Below are positions 16,742 to 25,722 of a stretch of DNA of 64,000 bases, piece by piece. Numbering within the stretch: position 1 is the first letter of the stretch; every line of letters begins with the position of its first letter. The stretch comes from Anaerolineaceae bacterium (GTDB lineage: Bacteria > Chloroflexota > Anaerolineae > Aggregatilineales > Phototrophicaceae): assembly GCA_020634115.1 (NCBI GenBank), contig JACKCH010000017.1:129853-193852 (forward strand), in the 5' to 3' direction. Below the pieces are notes generated by a model that saw nothing but the letters and a program-made list of their open reading frames with translations, made no database searches and was not told the origin of the DNA. A program made the position numbers and the translations under genes.

Positions 16742-19258
16742 ATGACGCACATTAAACCTGAAATCATGAGTCCTGCTGGGCACTGGCCGCAGCTCCACGC
16801 CGCGATTGAGGCTGGGGCTGATTCGGTTTACTTCGGCCTCAGGCACTTTTCCGCCCGTGCCAAAGTTGGCTTTACCCTGACCGAACTGCCGGACGTGATA
16901 CGTACCCTCCATAATCGCGGCGTCAAAGGATACGTAACGTTTAACACCCTGATTTTCGACCACGAACTGCGTGAGGCAGTGCGTCTGATTGAGCAGATTG
17001 CCGCCGCCGGGGCCGATGCTCTTATCGTGCAGGATGTCGGTATCGCGCAGCTTGTCCAGCAGATTGCCCCGGATGCCGCCGTGCATGGCAGCACACAGAT
17101 GAGCATTACCAGCGCCGAAGGAATCGCCCTGGCGCAGCGTTTCGGTGTGAGCCGGGTCGTGCTGGCGCGGGAACTGTCGTTAAAGGAAGTGCGGCTGATC
17201 CGCGAGCAAACCGACTGCGAATTAGAGATGTTCGTGCATGGTGCGCTGTGCGTCTCGTATTCCGGCCAGTGCTTCTCGTCCGAGGCGTGGGGTGGACGCA
17301 GTGCCAACCGGGGGCAGTGTGCCCAGGCCTGCCGTCTGCCGTATGAAATGATCGTGGATGATCTGCTCAAGCCGCTGGGTGATGCGCGTTATCTGCTCTC
17401 TCCCGGTGACCTTTACACGCTGCATCATATCCCGGAGATTGTGGAGAGCGGCGTTTCCTCCCTCAAAATTGAGGGGCGCTATAAAGACGAAAACTATGTC
17501 GCCCTGACGACCAACGCCTACCGCCGGGCGGTGGATGCTGCCTGGTCGGGGCAGCCCAACCCACTCACCCGGCAGGAAGAAATCACCCTTGAGCAGGTGT
17601 ATTCCAGAGGGCTTGGGCCGTATTTTGTCACCGGGACCGACCACCAGACGGTTGTCTCCGGGCGGTCACCGCGTCACCGGGGTGTGTTATGTGGCCGTGT
17701 GGTGAGGGTGCAGCGGGATCGGGTGACTGTCGAGCCAACCGGCATTCAGCATGACGCGCCGCTGAAACCGGGGGACGGCCTTGTCTTTGACGCCGCCGAC
17801 TGGCGCAGCCCGCAGGAGGAAGAAGAGGGCGGTCATCTCTACAGCGTCAAGCCGGAGGGGAAACTGCTCGAACTTCGTTTCGGCAACCATGAGATTGACT
17901 TTACACGTATCCAAGCTGGCGATTGGGTGTGGCGCACCCATGATGTGAACACCGATAAAGCGGCCAAACCCTTTATTCAGGCAAACACGCCCCTTCACAA
18001 GCAGCCGGTCAATGTGCAGGTTATCGCGCATGAAGACGAACTGCTGGCGCTCACGTGGGTACTGGCGAACCAACAGGAAATCACCGTTACGGTGCAATCG
18101 CCTGAGCCACTCCCTCGCGCCAACAATCGGGGCGTGACTGCCGAGTATTTGCAAGGGCAGTTGGGTCGCCTGGGGAACACAGCCTATTATCTTGATGCGC
18201 TGTCCGTAGAACTGAGCGGCGAACCGTTTATTCCCAGCTCACTGCTCAACCGGCTGCGGCAGGAAGCCGTAGAAGAACTCAGCCGCCAGCAGTCAGAGTC
18301 GCGGGTAGTCGAAACACATGATCCGCTCGAAGTCTTGGAGCAGGCGCTCTCCGATGTGACTCGCCAGCCCGTGAGCACACCGGCCCCTGAGCCACGCCTG
18401 CACCTGCTGGTACGTACTCCGGACCAACTTGACGCCGCAATTGACCTGCGTCCAACCAGTATCACCCTGGATTACCTCGACCTGTACGGCTTGCGCCCCG
18501 CTGTGGAGCGCATCAAAGCCGAAGGCATTACGCCGCGTGTCGCCAGCCCGCGTGTGCTCAAACCGCAGGAGCAGCGCGTGGTGAACTTCCTGCTGCGGCT
18601 GGACTGCCCGATTCTCGTGCGTTCCGGCGGTCTGCTGGAAGCCATGCAAGGGCGGCACCAGCATCCGTTAATCGGGGATTTCAGCCTGAACGTGGCTAAC
18701 CAGATTGCCGCCGACACCTACTTCAGAATGGGCGTGAGCAAAATCGCGCCGACGCATGACCTGAATGCCGCGCAGATCAGCACGTTGGCGGAGGAGATCG
18801 GTGGCGAACGTCTTGAGGTGATTGCTTACCACCATTTGCCCATCTTCCATACGGAACATTGTGTCTTCTGCCGGTTTCTCTCGGAAGGCACAAGCTATCT
18901 GGACTGCGGCCATCCCTGCGAGAAGCACAAGGTTGCGCTGCGCGATGTGCAGGGCCGCGAACATCCGGTGATGGCCGATGTGGGCTGCCGCAATACCGTG
19001 TTTGGCGCAGAAGCCCAGGTCGCCTGCCGTTCCCTCGATCAGATGGTGGAGAGCGGCATCGTTGATTTCCGGCTGGAATTTGTCCACGAGCCATCCCATG
19101 TAGTTCGTAAAGTGACGGCTGCGTTTCAGGATTATTTCTGGGGGCGGATTGGCTGGCTGGAACTAGACCGCCGGCTGCAAAAGATCGCGCCACAGGGTAC
19201 GACACAGGGATCGCTGTTCGTGCCGGAGGATTATCTCAAGCTGCCCGTTATTCAATAG
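16742..19258 (+). CDS. U32 family protein, long RlhA-like form
   Basis: 838 residues. N-terminal TIM-barrel of the U32 family: EIMSPAGHWPQLHAAIEAGADSVYFG, ALIVQDVG, and the diagnostic segment around residues 160-205 with ELEMFVHGALCVSYSGQC and RGQCAQACRLPY, whose cysteines hold the presumed Fe-S cluster. A long DUF3656-type middle and C-terminal part follows (about 300-838), with a second barrel-like region and further Cys (HCVFC, DCGHPCEKH). Long U32 proteins such as E. coli RlhA hydroxylate 23S rRNA C2501 using prephenate-derived chemistry; the older peptidase label is probably misleading. Start ATG 16742 gives the family N-terminus. It lies between TetR and a secreted protein. Confidence 0.88.
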   Translation: MTHIKPEIMSPAGHWPQLHAAIEAGADSVYFGLRHFSARAKVGFTLTELPDVIRTLHNRGVKGYVTFNTLIFDHELREAVRLIEQIAAAGADALIVQDVGIAQLVQQIAPDAAVHGSTQMSITSAEGIALAQRFGVSRVVLARELSLKEVRLIREQTDCELEMFVHGALCVSYSGQCFSSEAWGGRSANRGQCAQACRLPYEMIVDDLLKPLGDARYLLSPGDLYTLHHIPEIVESGVSSLKIEGRYKDENYVALTTNAYRRAVDAAWSGQPNPLTRQEEITLEQVYSRGLGPYFVTGTDHQTVVSGRSPRHRGVLCGRVVRVQRDRVTVEPTGIQHDAPLKPGDGLVFDAADWRSPQEEEEGGHLYSVKPEGKLLELRFGNHEIDFTRIQAGDWVWRTHDVNTDKAAKPFIQANTPLHKQPVNVQVIAHEDELLALTWVLANQQEITVTVQSPEPLPRANNRGVTAEYLQGQLGRLGNTAYYLDALSVELSGEPFIPSSLLNRLRQEAVEELSRQQSESRVVETHDPLEVLEQALSDVTRQPVSTPAPEPRLHLLVRTPDQLDAAIDLRPTSITLDYLDLYGLRPAVERIKAEGITPRVASPRVLKPQEQRVVNFLLRLDCPILVRSGGLLEAMQGRHQHPLIGDFSLNVANQIAADTYFRMGVSKIAPTHDLNAAQISTLAEEIGGERLEVIAYHHLPIFHTEHCVFCRFLSEGTSYLDCGHPCEKHKVALRDVQGREHPVMADVGCRNTVFGAEAQVACRSLDQMVESGIVDFRLEFVHEPSHVVRKVTAAFQDYFWGRIGWLELDRRLQKIAPQGTTQGSLFVPEDYLKLPVIQ

Positions 19259-19280
19259 TGATGTGTGGATTGGAGTGGCA

Positions 19281-20375
19281 ATGCGCTCTCGGATAATCGT
19301 TGGATTGATACTGCTTCTGTTGTTCGCTGTGCCGCTCTCTGCCCAGGATGAGGCTTTCCCGGTCTACTGCGGGAATCTGGCGGGGGCGGACTGTACGCTG
19401 CTGGAAGATGCCTACGCAAAACTTTTCCAGTTGCGCTCCGGCTCGGTTGAATTCCGCTATTGGAGCGCGGTGAGTGGCGCAGCGGAGGGCGACATTTTTA
19501 GCGAAACCGTTACCGGCGTCTTCGCCGACCTGGACGCGACTGGCGTGCTGCCGACCTATGGCCCCGACCTGTTTCGCACCATCAAACTGGATGCGGTGGT
19601 GCTGACATCCATACCGGAGGGGCTTCCGGCGGTGACCCCGGATATGCCTTCCCGCATAGAGACACGAGTGCAGATTGTTGATGGTGTGTTATATATTGAT
19701 CTCGACCCGCTGCAAGAGATGCTGGGACCGGAATATAACGGATGGGGTTCCTACCCACTGAATCTGGCCCCCCGCGACACACAGCCGCAAGAGGGTACAG
19801 TTATTCTCGACCCGCTGGTGACGGGACTGGACGCCGGAGAGTTGATCGGCGCATTTGAACCGGAATTTGTGCGCCAGTTCCTGACCATTACCCGCACTGA
19901 TGATGGCGAGGGAAACGCGGTTTTTGAGACGTTTGTGGATATTAAAGGGTTGTACGCAGCGCCGCTCTTTCGGGAACTCATGCGTCAGCGCATGGAGTCA
20001 CAGCGTACTGCCCTGAATAGACCATCTGCCGGGATCACAGATACCCAGCTAGACAATATGGCGCGGCGGATGGGTGAACTTTACCCGGAGCCGCTGCTGC
20101 TCTATACGCAGTCGGTTGACCTGGAAACCGGATTCCTGAGTGGATATTCTACCTGGGGTATGTTTGATATAGCCATCATGATTGAGGCGGCTGCCAACAA
20201 CAATGACATCACCGCCTGGGGACAGTACCCAATCCATCTCTCCATAGCTGTTCGTGATTTTAATCAGCCGCACGACATCATTGCCCCGGTGGAGGTCACT
20301 GCGCTGGATTATGAAACCGTGATGCGTGTGCCGATTACTGGCTTTTTGCCGCTTGCTCGCCTGGAAGAAAACTAG
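19281..20375 (+). CDS. Secreted protein of unknown function
   Basis: 364 residues from the ATG at 19281, chosen because GGAG (19272-19275) lies 5 bp upstream and it yields a clean Sec signal peptide (MRSRIIVGLILLLLFAVPLSA, cut near residue 21-22). The mature part has two early cysteines (YCGNL, DCTLL), a beta-rich middle and no motif I can name. It follows the U32 gene by 22 bp, possibly cotranscribed, and ends before a strong terminator. No function is proposed. Confidence 0.82.
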   Translation: MRSRIIVGLILLLLFAVPLSAQDEAFPVYCGNLAGADCTLLEDAYAKLFQLRSGSVEFRYWSAVSGAAEGDIFSETVTGVFADLDATGVLPTYGPDLFRTIKLDAVVLTSIPEGLPAVTPDMPSRIETRVQIVDGVLYIDLDPLQEMLGPEYNGWGSYPLNLAPRDTQPQEGTVILDPLVTGLDAGELIGAFEPEFVRQFLTITRTDDGEGNAVFETFVDIKGLYAAPLFRELMRQRMESQRTALNRPSAGITDTQLDNMARRMGELYPEPLLLYTQSVDLETGFLSGYSTWGMFDIAIMIEAAANNNDITAWGQYPIHLSIAVRDFNQPHDIIAPVEVTALDYETVMRVPITGFLPLARLEEN

Positions 20376-20398
20376 GGTTGTCGGAAAGTGCCTTGCAG

Positions 20399-20432
20399 AC
20401 GGTCTGGGTGGATTGTTACCAGGCCGTTTTTT
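20399..20432 (+). terminator. Rho-independent terminator
   Basis: Stem ACGGTCTGG (20399-20407) with CCAGGCCGT (20419-20427), one G-U pair, 11-nt loop, followed by six T (20427-20432). It ends the U32/secreted-protein transcript just upstream of the next promoter. Confidence 0.85.
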
Positions 20433-20444
20433 ATTGAACCCCGC

Positions 20445-20491
20445 TTGACAACATCTTATGGATATTTGATAATCTAATCATGATTAGATTA
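20445..20491 (+). promoter_or_regulatory. Promoter with perfect 22-bp palindromic operator
   Basis: TTGACA at 20445-20450, 17-bp spacer, GATAAT at 20468-20473. Positions 20470-20491 are a perfect 22-bp palindrome (half-site TAATCTAATCA and its complement). Twenty-six of the 29 promoter positions and 17 of the 22 operator positions match the TetR promoter at 15866. This would drive the acyl-CoA metabolism cluster starting at 20526 under TetR control. Confidence 0.8.
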
Positions 20492-20525
20492 ATGAAAAAA
20501 CTGATTAAAGAGAGGGTCGTTATTC

Positions 20526-21332
20526 ATGAAACTTCTTGAAAACAAGGTCGCTATCATCACCGGGAGCGGGCGGGGCATTGGCGCTGCTGCCGCGAATCTG
20601 TACGCGGGGCACGGCGCGAAAGTTGTCGTCACCGACATTGACCCCCAACCGGCGGAAGAAACCGTCGCTGCAATCAAGGCGCTGGGCGGGACGGCGCTGG
20701 CTGTCCCGGCGGATGTGACCGATGCGGGCGGTGTGGAAGAACTTATCGGGCAGACTGTCAGCACATTTGGCGGTATAGACATCCTGGTGAATAATGCCGG
20801 GTACACCTGGGACGGGATGCTGCACAAGATGGGCGACGACCAGTGGAAGCCATGCTGGCGATCCACCACAGCCCCTTCAAAATCATCCGCGCCGCTGTCC
20901 CCTATATGCGCGAGGCCGCTAAAAAAGAACAGGCCACAACCGGCGCGGCGAAGGCTCGCAAAATCATCAACGTCCGCAGCACCACCGGCACACGCGGGCA
21001 ACGTGGGGCAGGCGAATTATGCGGCAAGGCTGGTATCATCGGGCTGACCAAGACCTCCTGAAAGAGTGGGCGCATTCAATATCCAGGTGAACGCCGTTGC
21101 TTTCGGCTTCATTGATACCCGCTGACGCAGGCCGACGAAAAGGGTGATTTTACGGAACGTGACGGCTAGCGCATCAAACTCGGCATCCTGACCAGATGCG
21201 GCAGATGGCCTTCATGATGATCCGGCAGGCGGGCTGACGCCCGACGAGGCCGCCGGGCCGCTGCTGTTCTTCGCCAGCGAACTCGCCAATTACGTTTCCG
21301 GGCAGGTGTTAGAGGTCACGGGCGGGCTGTAG
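20526..21332 (+). pseudogene. Short-chain dehydrogenase/reductase (FabG-like), frameshifted
   Basis: Begins MKLLENKVAIITGSGRGIGAAA with the TGxxxGIG cofactor motif and VNNAG at about residue 90, so an NAD(P)-dependent SDR of 3-oxoacyl reductase type. The frame breaks near 20848 (consistent with loss of one base) and continues in other frames: YMREAAKK, then VGQANYAA plus KAGIIGLTKT (the Y-x3-K region split over frames near 20996-21050), then VNAVAFGFIDT and the C-terminal SGQVLEVTGGL ending at 21332. At least four frame changes, essentially no loss of residue conservation. First gene after the palindromic operator. Confidence 0.8.
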
Positions 21333-21425
21333 AAAATATTCTGCGCCCTATGGATATGGAGCGGAATAGCGCCACTCGACAAAGGATGGCGAGTCGTCAG
21401 TTTTCAGTCACGCTATCCGGAAAGA

Positions 21426-21456
21426 TAGCTTGATAGCCGGTTAGCTTGATAGCCGG
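21426..21456 (+). repeat. Short tandem repeat
   Basis: The 15-nt unit TAGCTTGATAGCCGG occurs at 21426-21440 and again at 21442-21456. It lies in the 245-bp gap (21333-21577) between two broken genes; nothing else was recognised in that gap. Confidence 0.6.
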
Positions 21457-21577
21457 ACAGCAAGAAATTTGAGCTGCTAAAAGCTAAAGTGCTGAAGCCA
21501 AGATGCTAACCCGCCAGCAGCTAAGAAATGTCATATCCTTATTTCACATGAAGAATATCTTAGATTGAGGAAAAATT

Positions 21578-22204
21578 ATGGATAAAAAGACAGTTTTTCA
21601 AGCGGCGGGCTGGCGGCAGTCCTGGGCGTTTGTGGCCGTCATCGTTCAGGCTATCGCCGGACCTCCATGCCGGATGGTATCAGCGTGCAGCCCAGCGGTT
21701 TTCAGTGCCCACTGCCGACTTTGTGCGGGCGTCAAATGAGCATCCGGGCATTGCGCTCGGTTTCTTTGGCGCGGACTCGCTGTTTGTGTTGAGCTACTTG
21801 CCGGTGTTCACTGGTTTGTACGTCGTCACGGCGGAGAAAGCGCGGGCGTTCGCCCTGATTGGTCTGGGTGAGGATTTCACGGCGTTGATGGACGCCACAG
21901 AAAACGCGCTGTTCATCGTTTATGCACAGGGGGCACAGAACGGTATGCCTCTGACCGACCCGGCGCTGCCCTTATCTACGTGCTGACCAATCTCGAGTGG
22001 ATGGAGCGTTTGCGGCGCTGTATGCCTCGGTGTCGTCTTCCCCACGTCGTGGTCTGTTGGAGTGATCATCGTGGTGTTGATGCTGGCGTTCCCACTGGTG
22101 GGTGTGCTGGGCGTCGCCAACACGGCTGACTGAGCTGCGCGGACTGTTCTTCTTAGGGGATGCTGCTTTGCCTGGTATTTCGGGGGCAGTGCGGGCGGCC
22201 AGTT
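21578..22204 (+). pseudogene. Multi-pass membrane protein, frameshifted
   Basis: Starts ATGGATAAAAAGACA with a GAGG-like site upstream. Conserved-looking hydrophobic segments appear in alternating frames: LAAVLGVC and VAVIVQAIAG near the start, then GIALGFFGADSLFVLSYLPVFTG (about 21750-21815), ATENALFIVYAQGA, and VLMLAFPLVGVLGVAN (about 22076-22120), consistent with a four-helix membrane protein. The longest single frame (21630-21986) is only 118 codons. Family not identified. Several indels are needed to read through. Confidence 0.5.
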
Positions 22205-22249
22205 AAGAGATCAACACTGATAATCATTCAATGAGGGAAACGAGGAAAC

Positions 22250-22731
22250 ATGATCGCAGCAAGGTGATCTGCGGATGGCAGTTTGACCAGATGCGCAGAT
22301 CTGAAGAATATCGGCTATATCGTCCAGGATACCCCCTGCACGACCTGACGACCTATCGGGACAGTGGGGAAGGCTGACGGCGCCGCAAGTGTTATGCCAC
22401 CTGCGCGACTTTGAGGCGATTTTCCCTGCATCGTGCCCGTATCACCGTTGAGCAGGATGTTCCTGATCTTCCTTTCCCCAGCCCTGACGAATTAGCCGCT
22501 CAGAACAAATATCACGAACAGGATATTTACGCGGTATATGCCGACTGGGCGCGGATACGCGGTGAACACATCGCCTACCAGAGGCGCTGGCTGAAGAAGC
22601 CTGGGCGCGTATCGCAAATCATCTGGTGCGCGGCCAGGTCAGCCTGTAGGACCTGTTTCATTGTCACGGCCTGGCATGACGTGAACCACCTGGAACAGAT
22701 TTTACGGGTTTTGCACGAGAAGCAGTCGTAA
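22250..22731 (+). pseudogene. DinB/DUF664-like protein, frameshifted (copy 1)
   Basis: Reconstructed from adjacent frames: KNIGYIVQDTP, TAPQVLCHLRDFEAIF (first metal-site His), ARITVEQDVPDLPFP, and a C-terminal AWHDVNHLEQILRVL with the H-x3-H pattern of the DinB_2 four-helix family. Such proteins bind a metal and include thiol transferases; the true substrate is unknown. The start at 22250 follows GAGGAAAC. Frame breaks lie near 22270, 22380, 22430 and 22600-22650. Confidence 0.6.
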
Positions 22732-22827
22732 ACGAGTCAGCATACAGGCCTGTGTCACAGCAGGCCTGATGATTAAATCCGGGGATACCAACCCGGATAC
22801 GACAACTATCTAAGAGAGGCTTTATCT

Positions 22828-23917
22828 ATGGTAAGTTTTATTTCCAACCGAAGATCAACAATTGTTGATTGACACGATGCGCCGGTACGCGCTCAATGAT
22901 ATTCGCCGATCGCCCATGAGTCCGATGAAGAAAGCGCCCGCAGATGTCGGTCGAACACGGGCTGGCAGATGGGACTTGTCCTCAGCTATCCCGGAGGAAC
23001 TGGGCGGTTTGGCGAGATGAGCGCCATCACCGGCGTGCTGGCGGCGGAAGAACCTGGCGTTTGGCGACCTGAGCGTGGCGATGCATGTTATGACCCGGCG
23101 CTGTTCGCCTACCTGGTTACGCTTTACGGCACACCGGAGCAGAAAGAAACCCTGCTGCCAATGTTCCTGAAGAGTCGTTCGCTCCGGCGACGGCGGCGCT
23201 GCTGGAGCCAGGTGTGCTGTTCGACCCGCATAACCTGAAAACCACAGCGGCGGCAGTCGGCGGCAAAATCACCTCAATGGCACAAAGGCCTATGTCCCCC
23301 TGGCTGACAGTGCCGAATGGTTACTGGTCTATGCCCGCAACACCGAGTCAGGTGTGACGGATGGATATATCGTCAAAAAAGATACGCCCGGGGTGGAAAT
23401 TGAAAAACGGGAATTGTTGATGGGGCTGCGGGCGCTGCCGACCTTCCGTGTCAGGTTCACCGATGTCGTGGTCGAAGAATCGGCGCGGCTGGGCGGCGCG
23501 GCGGGCTGCAACTTCAATGCCATACTCAGTCGTGGGCAAGTCGCCCTGGCGGCGATGGCTGTCGGTGTGGCGCGGGCGTCGTATGAGTATGCGCGTGATT
23601 ATGCTAAAGAACGTGTCCAGTTTGGCAAACCCATCGCCCAGAATCAGGCGATTGCTTTCATGCTGGCTGAGATGGCGATTGAAGTGGATTCTGCCCGGTT
23701 GATGGCCTGGGAAGCGGCCTGGAAGCTCGACCAGGGCGCGGATGCCTCGGCAGAAGCGTATCTTGCCAAACAGTATGCCGATCAGATGGTGTTGTATGTC
23801 ACCGACGGTGGCCTGCAAACGCTGGGCGGTTACGGATTCATCCGCGAGTACCCTGTGGAACGCTGGCTGCGGAACGGGCGCGGTTTCCCGACCTTTGATG
23901 GACTGGCGATTGTATAG
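22828..23917 (+). pseudogene. Acyl-CoA dehydrogenase, frameshifted (copy 1)
   Basis: ATG 22828 behind AGAGAGG. The N-terminal part is scattered over frames (TEDQQLLIDTMRRYA, MGLVLSAIPEELGGFG in pieces, PALFAYLVTLYGTPEQKETLLPMF), while the C-terminal part is one clean frame from 23354: ARASYEYARDYAKERVQFGKPI, NQAIAFMLAEMA, and QTLGGYGFIREYPVERWLRNGR, the FAD/acyl-CoA dehydrogenase signature including the catalytic Glu region. This would catalyse alpha,beta-dehydrogenation of acyl-CoA. Frame changes occur between 22850 and 23350; none is evident after that. Confidence 0.82.
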
Positions 23918-23919
23918 CT

Positions 23920-24451
23920 ATGCCAGATAAAAGGGGTACATCACTGTTGGTCAATCCGCTCTCTGACCGTCCGCCGAAATTGGGCGGCGTTATGGATGCT
24001 GGATGCACGCCGCCGGACACGAACGGCGCTCAAGGGCTTTAATTCGGCGCATGTAGATTGGGCGGCAGAGCCAGATGGGTTATGGCTGGCACGCTGCTAT
24101 ACCATATTGCCGCGATTGAGGTGGACTGGCTGTATTCCGATGTGCTGCAGACCGACTGGCCCCAGAGCCTTGTACCCTGTTTCCGCATGACGTGCGCGAC
24201 GATCACGGTAAGTTGACGATGGTACGGGCAAGGCTTACGGGTGGTACTGGACTGCTGGCGGCTGTGCGCTGGCATCTCCTGGCGGCGTTTCGCAGCATGA
24301 CGCTGGAAGACTTTCGCCGTCCCGCAGCCTGCCGAAATATGACGCGACGCCGGAATGGGTGCTGCATCATTTATGCCAGCATGAGGCCGAACATCGCAGC
24401 GAATTAGCCGCCCTGTGGCAGGGCTGGACAAACCGAAAACAGAATACGTGA
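23920..24451 (+). pseudogene. DinB/DUF664-like protein, frameshifted (copy 2)
   Basis: Starts at ATG 23920, almost abutting the preceding gene. Pieces in different frames read LLYHIAAIEVDWLYSDVL (first His), DVRDDHGKLTMV, and a C-terminal VLHHLxQHEAEHRSELAALW with the H-x3-H metal pattern of the DinB_2 fold. It resembles the copy at 22250 in fold and placement (a DinB-like gene next to an acyl-CoA dehydrogenase) but not closely in sequence. At least three frame breaks. Confidence 0.6.
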
Positions 24452-24463
24452 AGGGTTAATACG

Positions 24464-25696
24464 ATGACCATAAACCTTGAAATTCCCGAATTTCGTCCAG
24501 CAGACGCAGATGGTGAAATGGGTGGCGGAAACCACGATGCGCCCCTTCGCCCGCGACCTGGACGAAAACGAACATGCCTGCCCGCATGAATTTATCCAGA
24601 CCATGTGGCCGATCCTACGCGACCAGCAAAAGCCGCACTGGATAAACTGCAACGCCCGGATGATGGCGATGGCGAAAGAAGCGCAGTCGTCCCAGTACCC
24701 GTATCCTCGGTATGATGCTCCTGATTGAAATGCCTCCTGGGTGATGCTGGCATTTACCTATGCCTGCCCAGCCCGGCGCTGGCGCGCGGCGATTGAGGCT
24801 GTCGGCACCAAAGAGCAAAAACTGCGGTTGCTGCACCTGTTTGCTGAAGGCGATGAGCCGGTCTGGGGGCGATGGCGATCACTGAACCCGGCGCAGGGTC
24901 GGATAATCATCTATCACCACCACCGCCGTTTTTGACGAAGAAACCAACGAATGGGTGCTGAACGGCGAGAAAATCTTCATCACCAGCGGAAAATTATCTC
25001 TGGAAGAATCGAACGGCCTGGTGATTGTGTGGGCGATGGTCATCAAAGAGGCCGGACGCGCCGATCAAGCCATTTGTTGTCGAGGCCAGTTCGCCGGTGT
25101 CAGCATTGGCAAGGTGGAAATCAAGCACGGTATCCGCACCAGCGACACGGTTACGATTGTGCTGAACAACGCCCGCATCCCGGTGGATAACATCCTGGGC
25201 AGCGCGGAAGTCCAGGCCAGCCGCCAGGACAAAGGCTTCAAGGTGCGATGGCGACGTTTGACGCCAGCCGCCCGTTGGTTGCCGCCAGCGCCCTGGTGTG
25301 GCCGTGCCGCGCTGGAATTTGTCAAAGAAAACTGGCGGAAGAAGGGTGGAAATTCCGTATGGCCTGCCATACCACCAGCTCACTACTGTCCAGCGTGATG
25401 TGCTGGAAATGGAAGCGCAGTTAAAGGCTGCCTACCTGTTGACACTGCGTTCGGTAGTCGCGCTGGACGCCGGGGAACACAACAGCCTGGAAGCCATGGC
25501 GAAGGCCAGCTGTAAAGCGGTGACGCATCACGCAAAAGGCGGTTGAACTGTTGGCGATGGGTTGCACCGCGAATGGCTGGTCGAAAAGTGGATGCGCGAC
25601 GGCAAAATCAATGACATATTTTCGAGGGACGGGGCAGATCAACACGCTGATCGTCGCCCGCCGTATTCTGACTATTCGCGCCACGAACTCGCGTAA
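24464..25696 (+). pseudogene. Acyl-CoA dehydrogenase, frameshifted (copy 2)
   Basis: Begins MTINLEIP after a 12-bp gap. Fragments in order: QTQMVKWVAETTMRPFARDLDENEH, EAVGTKEQKLRLLHLFAEGDEPVWG, a frame change into the AITEPGAGSD flavin-binding motif (about 24878-24905), EWVLNGEKIFITSG, VEIKHGIRTSDTVTIVLNNARIPVDNILG, then LEMEAQLKAAYLLTLRSVVALDAG, WLVEKWMRDGKINDI and a C-terminal end RHELA at 25696. At least six indels. Like copy 1, residue conservation is high, so the lesions look recent or artefactual. Confidence 0.82.
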
Positions 25697-25722
25697 ATGA
25701 TGCTGGTGAAGGGGTTCAGCTG

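Noticed and set aside
20526..25696. Programmed frameshifting as explanation of the broken genes
   Set aside because: Too many shifts per gene, at unrelated sequences and in different directions, without slippery-site or pseudoknot features.
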